Shown here piece by piece: positions 14,614 through 21,299 of a stretch of 22,089 bases of DNA. The notes under the pieces were generated by a model that had not been told where the DNA came from, ran no database searches, and was given only the letters and a program-made list of their open reading frames with translations. The stretch covers positions 1-22,089 of the forward strand of contig JBMYLY010000023.1 of the NCBI GenBank assembly GCA_049596815.1. The letters are read 5' to 3'. The stretch comes from UBA724 sp049596815. GTDB lineage: Bacteria; Bacteroidota; Bacteroidia; Flavobacteriales; Flavobacteriaceae. The position numbers were made by a program, and so were the translations under genes. How positions within the stretch are numbered: the stretch's first letter is position 1; the number at the start of each line of letters is the position of its first letter.

Positions 14614-17072
14614 AACTCAAAACCGCCACCATCGTAGCCTTGTGCTCCGCCTCCCATGCGTCTTCTGCGATTTTGTCGTTGCTCCTCTTGTCTAAACCTG
14701 TACGTGAACGTGAGTGTAAACGTCGGTTTTCTTCTTTGATATTCACCGTCTATAGTCACATCATCCGTTATGGTTTTGTATCTGTATTTGACAGTGTCAA
14801 ACAAATCGCTAAAGCGAAGGTTGATGGTTGCATTTTCATTCAATACTTCTTTACTCAGTGCAAGGTCAGTGTATAAAAACCCTTTGCTTGTCCCAAATGC
14901 AGACTTGTTGGGGCCTCGATAGCGAAGCGAAACTTGCGATCTGATTTTGTGTGGCAACACGTAACTGTTGCTAAAACTTCCTGACCAACTGGTGCTCTCT
15001 GTGTCATAATCAACACCCTCATAAGAACCTTCCTCAACACGCCTAAAGAAGTTCACACTTACATTGGTACGCATGCCTTTGATGGCTCTGATTGAAGAGT
15101 TGAATTCAACACCATATTCGTTGGTAGAACCTAGGTTTACAGGAAATCTTTTAATCACTTGTGTTTCAACACCATTGACCGGAACGGTTTCATCACTTAT
15201 CACAGCCACTCTACTGATGGATTCAGTCGTTTGTCTATAATAAATAGAGCTGTTTAAGGTAAATTTTTTGAACTGTTTTAAATACCCAACATCAACTCCA
15301 TTTGAATAGCTTGGGTTTACCTCTGGATTTCCTTGAAAAGTACTAGTTCTGCTAGAGCGCGATTGAAAGGGGTTTAGCAATCTGCCACTCGGACGAGAGA
15401 TTCTGCGGTTGTAACCCAAGGTAATACTTGTGGTAGGATCTATGGCCCATCCGAGGTTAAGGGTGGGAAACAAATCCGTATATTTTTTATTTCCGTTTTC
15501 GTAGTCTCCACTAAGCTGAAAAACCCCAATTTGGGTATCCTCCAATCTCAATCCTGCTAAAAAGGAGAAGTCTCCATATTTCTTTCCAAATTGGGTGTAG
15601 AATGCATGCACCTCTTCAGAATAATCCAAAGTATTGGAGAGGTTCGTGTCAAGCACTGGATTTCCCATTTCATCATCAATAAAAACCTCAAAATCTGTAA
15701 GTTGTTTAGAGACAGTACCACGATATCCGGCTTCAAATTGGGTGTTTTTGTCAATCGGATATACATAGTCTATCTGTGCCAAATCACGGTCTTGTTGATC
15801 TATAGTGGTGTTGATTTCGAAAGGCTCAGAGGAGCTTCCGTTTTGGGCATACGACTGTATGGAGGCCGTCTCCAACTCTTCGTTTCGTTCCCGTTGTAGG
15901 GTGGCAGTGAGTTGGTGTCCCTTATTATTGAATTTATGTTCGAAATCAAATGAAACCTGATGGTTGTCATCCAGATCAACCTCATCCTCATTTCGCGTTG
16001 AGCGAACCTCTGCGTTATCTGTAAAAAATTGACTTTGATTATTCACAGTCACATCAACACCGTCTCTGTGTGTGTTTGTGTAAACCAGTGTAAAAGAGGT
16101 TTTTTCGTTGAGAGCTACGTCTGTCCCTACGTTGTAATTGTAGCCTTCTCTTCGTCGATCAAAAGATCTTCTTTCAACAAATCTGAGAAGTGATTCGTTA
16201 GAAGCGTATACATTCTCTTGAAAGGCCCCACCTACATCTGTGTTGTCTCTGTAGCCGGAGTTTGTAAAGAAATTGAATTTCCCTTTTTTGTAGTTGATAT
16301 TCGCAGTTCCACCATAGCTTTCATAGCTTCCCGCTGATCCGGAAAAAACGCCATTGAGTCCTTTGAGGAATTTTTTTGTGGTAATGATGTTGATGATACC
16401 TGTCGCACCTTCTGCTTGATATCGAGCCGAAGGAGAGGTGATAACCTCCACTTTTTCGATGGTTTCCGCAGGTAGTTTTGAGAGTGCATCTACACCCCCT
16501 ATACTAGCTAGTCCTGAGGGTTTTCCGTCAATCAGAATACGTACATTGGTGTTGCCTCGCAACTCAATATTTCCATCGATATCTACAGAAACAGAAGGAA
16601 CGTTTTCCAGCACATCGGATACGGTGCCTCCTTTGGTGACCAAACTTTGCGAAACATTATAGATGCGTTTGTCTAAGCGTATTTCCAACTCCGCCTGCTG
16701 CCCAACAACATCTACGCCCTCCAATTCTGTTGATTTAGGTTCTAAAAAGATATTTCCTAAGTCGATTGTTTGGACAAACTTTATTGGTCTGGTAGATGTA
16801 GGTTCAAAGCCGATGTACTCAAAATCTATTCTGTATTCTCCTGGTTCTATTTTTAGTGAAAACAAACCTGATTCGTCTGCGATGCCGCCATTTATAAGTT
16901 CGTCATTTTCTACATTTACCACGCTAACGGTCGCGTAGGGTAGTGCCTGGTCAGTGCCTGCTTCCAAAATCTTTCCGCTAAGGGAAATTGTTTTTTGGGC
17001 ATGAGTCAATGACATAGTGCATAGAGATGCGCAGATAAGGCATACTCTTAGTTTATGAGCAATTTTTTTCAA
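14610..17072 (-). CDS. TonB-dependent-receptor-like outer membrane beta-barrel protein
   Basis: An 820-residue outer membrane protein. A signal peptide spans residues 1-25 (LICASLCTMSLTHA, cut before QK). A carboxypeptidase-regulatory-like beta-sandwich covers about 28-115 (SGKILEAG, GLFSLKIEPGEYRIDFEYIG). A plug domain covers about 120-235 (VSDVLENVPSVSVDIDG, RILIDGKPSG, GIINIITTK). A long barrel rich in alternating aromatic and polar strands follows to about 795. This matches the Bacteroidota 'outer membrane beta-barrel family' type, not SusC. The last 25 or so residues are an Arg-rich then Gly-rich tail ending GGGFEF. The substrate is unknown; no SusD partner is nearby. The start is a TTG overlapping the stop of the HAD gene (TTGA), and the signal peptide begins right there, so this unusual start is convincing. 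Confidence 0.92.
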   Translation of the reverse strand: MKKIAHKLRVCLICASLCTMSLTHAQKTISLSGKILEAGTDQALPYATVSVVNVENDELINGGIADESGLFSLKIEPGEYRIDFEYIGFEPTSTRPIKFVQTIDLGNIFLEPKSTELEGVDVVGQQAELEIRLDKRIYNVSQSLVTKGGTVSDVLENVPSVSVDIDGNIELRGNTNVRILIDGKPSGLASIGGVDALSKLPAETIEKVEVITSPSARYQAEGATGIINIITTKKFLKGLNGVFSGSAGSYESYGGTANINYKKGKFNFFTNSGYRDNTDVGGAFQENVYASNESLLRFVERRSFDRRREGYNYNVGTDVALNEKTSFTLVYTNTHRDGVDVTVNNQSQFFTDNAEVRSTRNEDEVDLDDNHQVSFDFEHKFNNKGHQLTATLQRERNEELETASIQSYAQNGSSSEPFEINTTIDQQDRDLAQIDYVYPIDKNTQFEAGYRGTVSKQLTDFEVFIDDEMGNPVLDTNLSNTLDYSEEVHAFYTQFGKKYGDFSFLAGLRLEDTQIGVFQLSGDYENGNKKYTDLFPTLNLGWAIDPTTSITLGYNRRISRPSGRLLNPFQSRSSRTSTFQGNPEVNPSYSNGVDVGYLKQFKKFTLNSSIYYRQTTESISRVAVISDETVPVNGVETQVIKRFPVNLGSTNEYGVEFNSSIRAIKGMRTNVSVNFFRRVEEGSYEGVDYDTESTSWSGSFSNSYVLPHKIRSQVSLRYRGPNKSAFGTSKGFLYTDLALSKEVLNENATINLRFSDLFDTVKYRYKTITDDVTIDGEYQRRKPTFTLTFTYRFRQEEQRQNRRRRMGGGAQGYDGGGFEF

Positions 17073-17677
17073 AGTATATTGAGTTGAGTTAGTTCTTGTT
17101 CTAATTGTTTGGCATTATCAAATTTTATGCCAGAAATACTTAGTTTTTTTGCGGCCTCTACATTAACCTGTCTGTCATCTATAAAAACACATTCCTCAGC
17201 CTTGAGTCCATTTCTATTTAACAGCAATTTATAAATTTTAGGGTCAGGCTTGATGAGTTTTTCTTTGCCAGAAACCAAAATATCTTTGAAACGTTGTAGA
17301 AATCCGAAACGCTCCAATGCGACTGGAAAAGTTTCATGGCTCCAATTGGTCAGCCCATAAAGTCCGATATTTTTGTTTTGATGTAGCTTTTCCAAAATGG
17401 CTACAGTTCCCGTAATTTCATACCCCAACATTTCTTCCCAGCGGCCGTAATACATACGAATCAATGATTCGTATTCGGGAAACATAGCCACACGTTCTTC
17501 AGTTGCTTGGGCTATGCTACAACCTGCATCTTGTTGATCATTCCATTCAGAAGTGCATATGTTTTCAAAAAACCAGTTCATTTGATTTCGATCTCCTCTA
17601 AACTCTTTTAAAAAAACATATTCTGGGTTCCAGTCTATCAGCACCCCGCCAAAATCGAAAATGACATTTTTGATCAT
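17069..17677 (-). CDS. HAD-superfamily hydrolase (YihX-like, subfamily IA)
   Basis: A 202-residue HAD hydrolase, probably a sugar-phosphate or other small-metabolite phosphatase. Motif I is FDFGGVL at 7-13 with nucleophile Asp8; the +2 position is Gly, as in the YihX branch, instead of the usual Asp. Motif II is LTNWS at 109-113, motif III Lys143 in LIKPDPKIY, and motif IV FIDDRQVN with Asp167 and Asp168. A four-helix cap lies between about 15 and 85. The ATG overlaps the prfB stop by one base (TAATG), and its own stop overlaps the receptor start (TTGA), so all three genes are likely translated in series. The substrate cannot be read from the sequence. Confidence 0.9.
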   Translation of the reverse strand: MIKNVIFDFGGVLIDWNPEYVFLKEFRGDRNQMNWFFENICTSEWNDQQDAGCSIAQATEERVAMFPEYESLIRMYYGRWEEMLGYEITGTVAILEKLHQNKNIGLYGLTNWSHETFPVALERFGFLQRFKDILVSGKEKLIKPDPKIYKLLLNRNGLKAEECVFIDDRQVNVEAAKKLSISGIKFDNAKQLEQELTQLNIL

Positions 17678-18778
17678 TACAATTCTTCTTTTTCTTCGTT
17701 TTGGTTAATCATCAAAAAAGCTTTTAAAAACGCATTTAAATCTCCGTCAAGCACGTCATCTACAGCAGATGTTTCATGTCCGCTGCGCACATCTTTAATC
17801 AATTTGTAGGGTTGCATGACATAATTCCGAATTTGAGAACCCCATTCAATTTTCTTTTTCCCTGCTTCAATATCTTGACGTGCTTCTTGGCGTTTTTGCA
17901 ATTCGATTTCATACAATTGAGAACGTAGCATTTGCATGGCTCTTTCTCTGTTGTCATGTTGTGATCTGGTTTCAGAACATGAAATCATAATGCCCGTAGG
18001 TTTGTGAGTCAGTTGTACTTTGGTCTCAACCTTGTTTACATTTTGTCCACCGGCACCACTTGAACGTGCAGTGGTGATTTCTATATCGGAGGGGTTGATT
18101 TGAATTTCAATAGAGTCATCTACCATCGGATACACATAGACCGATGCAAAACTGGTATGTCTTTTGGCGTTGCTATCAAAGGGAGAGATACGAACCAATC
18201 GATGCACCCCATTTTCTCCTTTAAGCCAACCAAAGGCATAATCACCATCGATTTCAATAGTCACGGTTTTAATTCCTGCCACGTCACCCGCTTGGAAGTT
18301 GAGTTCTCTAACTTTAAATCCGTTTTTGTCTGCCCACATGGTATACATACGCATCAGCATAGAAGCCCAATCACAGCTTTCGGTGCCACCTGCGCCGGCA
18401 GTAATTTGTAACACAGCAGCCAGGCTATCCCCTTCATCGGAAAGCATATTTTTGAATTCTAAATCTTCGAAGTGTGTCAGGGTTTTCTTGTGATGTTGCT
18501 CAAGTTCTTCTAAAGACACTTCTTCGGCTTTGTAAAACTCAAAAAGTACGTCCAAATCGTCCAATAACTGTTTGGCTTTATCATAATCAATCACCCATTG
18601 TTTGCGTGATTGTAAGGCACGCATGTAGCGCTCCGCGCTTCTAGAATCGTTCCAAAAGTCGGGAGCTAGTGTCTTCTCTTCTTTGTTTTGAACTTCAATG
18701 CGTAAGGCATCTATGTCAAAGATACCTCCTTAGCGCACCCAGGCGCTCAACAAGATCTTTTATTTGATCGTGGTGCAT
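17677..18778 (-). CDS. prfB: Peptide chain release factor 2, expressed by programmed +1 frameshift
   Basis: Recognises UAA and UGA in the ribosomal A site and releases the peptide. The gene is split between two frames: codons 1-20 run from the ATG at 18778 to CTT (18721-18719) and meet an in-frame TGA (18718-18716). A +1 shift continues with GAC at 18717 and gives a 366-residue protein, the usual RF2 length. Without the shift only an N-terminally short 315-residue frame from an internal ATG (18624) would be called. The codon-recognition tripeptide SPF is at 198-200 and the catalytic GGQ at 243-245 (SSGAGGQNVNKVET). SPF separates RF2 from RF1. The UGA at the shift site lets RF2 limit its own synthesis. 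A TATATTTG box is 19 bases before the ATG. Confidence 0.96.
18715..18731 (-). promoter_or_regulatory. prfB programmed +1 frameshift site
   Basis: On the minus strand the order is AAGGAGGT, ATC, TTTGAC: an SD-like AGGAGGT (18730-18724), then the slippery CTT followed by TGA and C. This is the classical RF2 autoregulatory site: the AGGAGG-to-CTT spacing is 3 bases, the stop is UGA, and C follows it. The SD-like element should pair with the 16S tail and push the ribosome forward by one base when RF2 is scarce. Confidence 0.95.
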
Positions 18779-18797
18779 AGCAATTTTTTGTTGAGGC

Positions 18798-18805
18798 CAA
18801 ATATA
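18798..18805 (-). promoter_or_regulatory. TATATTTG -7 box before prfB
   Basis: Perfect TAnnTTTG on the minus strand (CAAATATA on plus), 19 bases before the prfB ATG. Just upstream lies a tandem pair of TAACATT copies (18804-18810 and 18812-18818 on plus) that overlaps its edge. No TTG -33 element is visible. Confidence 0.58.
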
Positions 18806-18919
18806 ACATTTTAACATTACTGTTTGATTTCTGACATATTTTACTTGTATGATTCTATTTATTACGCTGATACTTTTCTTTGGGTCGTTATATTTCTTTT
18901 ACAGTACCTTTAATTTTTC

Positions 18920-18927
18920 TAAATTTG
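18920..18927 (+). promoter_or_regulatory. TAAATTTG -7 box before the cysteate-synthase-like gene
   Basis: Perfect TAnnTTTG, 36 bases before the ATG at 18964. A start about seven bases downstream would put the 5' end of the mRNA at the foot of the leader hairpin (18933-18960). No TTG -33 element at the usual spacing is present. The rest of the 185-base divergent region (18779-18963) is AT-rich, with no gene seen. Confidence 0.6.
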
Positions 18928-18932
18928 GGCCT

Positions 18933-18960
18933 GAAACAATACTCCAAACTGGAGTGTTTC
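18933..18960 (+). promoter_or_regulatory. Leader hairpin covering the ribosome-binding site
   Basis: GAAAC (18933-18937) pairs with GTTTC (18956-18960) and ACTCCA (18941-18946) with TGGAGT (18950-18955). This leaves an AAC loop and a 3-base AAT bulge on the left arm. The GGAG at 18951-18954 is a Shine-Dalgarno sequence 9 bases before the ATG, and it is fully buried in the stem. There is no T-run after the hairpin, so a terminator is unlikely. Translational control or mRNA 5'-end protection is inferred. Confidence 0.55.
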
Positions 18961-18963
18961 TTT

Positions 18964-20010
18964 ATGACTGACAAAAAAATAAAAGCATACAAGAATGCAC
19001 TCGAGCTAATAGGCCAGACGCCTTTGGTGAAAATCGACGCTTTGACATCTTCTTTCAAAGGGTCCTATTTTGCCAAGGTTGAGTCGTTTAATCCAGGTCA
19101 CTCGAATAAAGACCGAATCGCCCTCCACATAATAGAAGAGGCTGAGAGACAAGGTATTTTAAAACCCGGTGATACAATCATTGAAACTACCTCTGGCAAT
19201 ACAGGTTTCAGCCTGGCTATGGTAAGTGCAATCAAGGGCTATGAATGTGTTTTGGCTGTCACTTCAAAATCCTCACCTGATAAAATAGACATGCTGCGCG
19301 CCATGGGTGCCAAAGTATATGTCTGTCCCGGTCATGTGAAAGCAGATGACCCAAGGTCATACTATCAAGTAGCCAAAAGACTACACAGTGAAATTGAAGG
19401 TTCGGTTTACATCAACCAATATTTTAACCAACTCAATACAGAAGCACACTTTCGTACAACAGGTCCTGAGATATGGGAACAAACCGGTGGTCAGATTACT
19501 CACTTGGTGGCTGCCAGTGGAACTGGGGGTACCATTTCGGGAATAGGTCGGTTTTTGAAGTCTAAAAACCCAGACATCAAAATTATTGGTGTGGATGCCT
19601 ATGGCTCTGTTTTGAAGAAATTTCATGAAACCCTAGAATTCGATGAAAACGAAATTTATCCCTATAGAATCGAAGGTTTGGGAAAAAATTTGATTCCCAC
19701 TGCTACGGACTTTGAAGTTATAGACCATTTTGAAAAGGTGACTGATGAAGATAGCGCACATGCTGCCCGAGACATCGCCAAAACAGAGGGGCTTTTTGTA
19801 GGATACACATCTGGAGCAGCTTTGCAAGCAGTCCGTCAATTGAATCGCCAAAACCTGTTTTTTGACAAAAACAGCAAAGTAGTTGTTATATTTTGTGACC
19901 ATGGTTCTCGTTATATGAGTAAGATATACAGCGACCAATGGATGCGTGATCAAGGGTTTTTCGACACAGAAAATATTGAAGATGAAAAACCCATCGAGTT
20001 CATCAGATAG
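18964..20010 (+). CDS. Cystathionine-beta-synthase-like PLP enzyme, candidate L-cysteate synthase (CapA-like)
   Basis: Fold type II PLP enzyme of the cysteine synthase/cystathionine beta-synthase family, 348 residues from the ATG at 18964, with no C-terminal CBS regulatory domain. The Schiff-base lysine is Lys49 in HSNKDR, where most relatives have GSVKDR. The substrate loop TSGNTG is at 76-81, the PLP-phosphate loop SGTGGT at 185-190 and a CBS-like EGLGKNLIP block at 237-245. DHGSRYMSK at 312-320 replaces the common DSG(E/S)RY. It lies 27 bases upstream of an alpha-oxoamine synthase gene. In capnine producers, as I recall, an enzyme of this family makes L-cysteate from O-phosphoserine and sulfite. 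Cysteine synthase or cystathionine beta-synthase is the alternative. Family sure; substrate inferred from context. Confidence 0.85.
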   Translation: MTDKKIKAYKNALELIGQTPLVKIDALTSSFKGSYFAKVESFNPGHSNKDRIALHIIEEAERQGILKPGDTIIETTSGNTGFSLAMVSAIKGYECVLAVTSKSSPDKIDMLRAMGAKVYVCPGHVKADDPRSYYQVAKRLHSEIEGSVYINQYFNQLNTEAHFRTTGPEIWEQTGGQITHLVAASGTGGTISGIGRFLKSKNPDIKIIGVDAYGSVLKKFHETLEFDENEIYPYRIEGLGKNLIPTATDFEVIDHFEKVTDEDSAHAARDIAKTEGLFVGYTSGAALQAVRQLNRQNLFFDKNSKVVVIFCDHGSRYMSKIYSDQWMRDQGFFDTENIEDEKPIEFIR

Positions 20011-20012
20011 GG

Positions 20013-20020
20013 TATATTTG
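20013..20020 (+). promoter_or_regulatory. TATATTTG -7 box before the oxoamine synthase gene
   Basis: Perfect TAnnTTTG, beginning 3 bases after the stop of the upstream gene and 17 bases before the ATG at 20038. It may give this gene its own transcript in addition to readthrough from the upstream promoter. No clear TTG -33 element is seen. Confidence 0.52.
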
Positions 20021-20037
20021 CAACAAAATGAAAGGCA

Positions 20038-21288
20038 ATGAATGATTTGTTTGATCGTATAAGAGCCAATAAGGGGCCCCTCGGAAAATGGGCGTCTGTA
20101 GCAGAAGGATATTTTGCTTTCCCCAAGTTAGAGGGACCTATTTCAAATCGGATGCACTTCCAAGGTAAAGAAGTGATTACTTGGAGTGTCAACGACTATT
20201 TAGGTTTGGCCAACCACCCCGAGGTTCGCAAGGTCGATGCTGAAGCTGCTGCCGAATTCGGCTCGGCATACCCTATGGGAGCACGTCTGATGTCTGGGCA
20301 TACCTCCTTGCATGAACAACTTCAAGATGAATTGGCTGCCTTTGTGGGCAAAGAAGCTGCCTATGTACTCAACTTTGGTTATCAAGGTATTCTTTCTACG
20401 ATTGACTCCTTGGTGTCAAAAAATGATGTCATTGTTTACGATGTAGATAGCCATGCGTGTATAGTGGACGGTGTTCGATTACATCTCGGAAAGCGCTTTA
20501 CCTTTCAACACAATGATATTGAAAGTTTAGAAAAAAACCTTGTACGTGCCCAACGTGTGGCGGAAGAAACCGGTGGGGGAATTTTGGTGATTTCAGAAGG
20601 TGTTTTTGGTATGCGGGGCGAGCAAGGTCGTTTGCGTGAAATTGCGGCTTTGAAAGAAAAATACAATTTTCGACTATTGGTAGATGATGCCCATGGCTTT
20701 GGAACTTTGGGTGCTACAGGCGCAGGTGCAGGCGAGGAGCAAGGCATCCAAGACGATATTGATGTCTACTTTGCCACCTTTGCCAAGTCTATGGCTAGCA
20801 CAGGCTCTTTTATTGCTGCCGACAAAGAAATTATTGACTACCTAAAATACAACATGCGCTCTCAAGTCTTTGCCAAATCTTTACAGATGGTTTTGGTCAA
20901 AGGCGCCTTGAAACGTTTGGATATGTTGCGCACCATGCCCGAGTTAAAAAACAAACTATGGGAAAATGTACACGCATTACAGTCAGGTCTTAGAGATCGT
21001 GGTTTTGATTTGGGTACCACTCAGAGTTGTGTGACTCCTGTATACTTAAAAGGAACCATTCCAGAGGCTATGGTACTTGTAAAAGACCTTCGTGACAATT
21101 TTGGTATTTTCTGTTCCATAGTCGTTTACCCTGTAATTCCTAAAGGTCTTATTTTGTTGCGTTTGATCCCTACAGCATCTCATAATTTAGACGATATCAA
21201 CGAAACTTTGGAGGCATTTTCTGCAATTCGAGAACGTCTTGCGGAGGGTGTCTATGAGCGACTTTCTGCCAAATTAGCACAGGCTTAA
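20038..21288 (+). CDS. Alpha-oxoamine synthase, candidate cysteate fatty-acyltransferase (CapB-like)
   Basis: Fold type I PLP enzyme that condenses an amino acid with an acyl thioester and releases CO2. The protein has 416 residues. VNDYLGLANHPEV is at 51-63, DVDSHACIVDG at 135-145 with the PLP-stacking His139, VDDAHGFGTLG at 215-225 with Asp217 and His219, and the Schiff-base Lys250 in TFAKSMASTGSF. The last motif is of the serine-palmitoyltransferase type, not the TLGKA form of glycine C-acetyltransferase. Next to a cysteate-synthase-like gene, the best guess is condensation of L-cysteate with an iso-branched acyl-CoA or acyl-ACP to 3-ketocapnine, the first sulfonolipid-specific step. Serine palmitoyltransferase for sphingolipids is the main alternative. 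The expected ketoreductase is not in the window. Confidence 0.87.
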   Translation: MNDLFDRIRANKGPLGKWASVAEGYFAFPKLEGPISNRMHFQGKEVITWSVNDYLGLANHPEVRKVDAEAAAEFGSAYPMGARLMSGHTSLHEQLQDELAAFVGKEAAYVLNFGYQGILSTIDSLVSKNDVIVYDVDSHACIVDGVRLHLGKRFTFQHNDIESLEKNLVRAQRVAEETGGGILVISEGVFGMRGEQGRLREIAALKEKYNFRLLVDDAHGFGTLGATGAGAGEEQGIQDDIDVYFATFAKSMASTGSFIAADKEIIDYLKYNMRSQVFAKSLQMVLVKGALKRLDMLRTMPELKNKLWENVHALQSGLRDRGFDLGTTQSCVTPVYLKGTIPEAMVLVKDLRDNFGIFCSIVVYPVIPKGLILLRLIPTASHNLDDINETLEAFSAIRERLAEGVYERLSAKLAQA

Positions 21289-21299
21289 ATACGAATTTT

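Noticed and set aside
14610..17072. SusC-type glycan receptor
   Set aside because: No SusD-like lipoprotein or glycan-degrading gene is adjacent, and the domain order and barrel sequence fit the smaller 820-residue outer membrane barrel family better.
18804..18818. Tandem TAACATT repeat near the prfB promoter
   Set aside because: Two 7-base copies in a very AT-rich region are within chance expectation. No further copies were seen.
18880..18963. N-terminal extension of the cysteate-synthase-like protein by 28 residues
   Set aside because: It would span the TAAATTTG box and the leader hairpin, and it has no family similarity. The ATG at 18964 fits the GGAG spacing.
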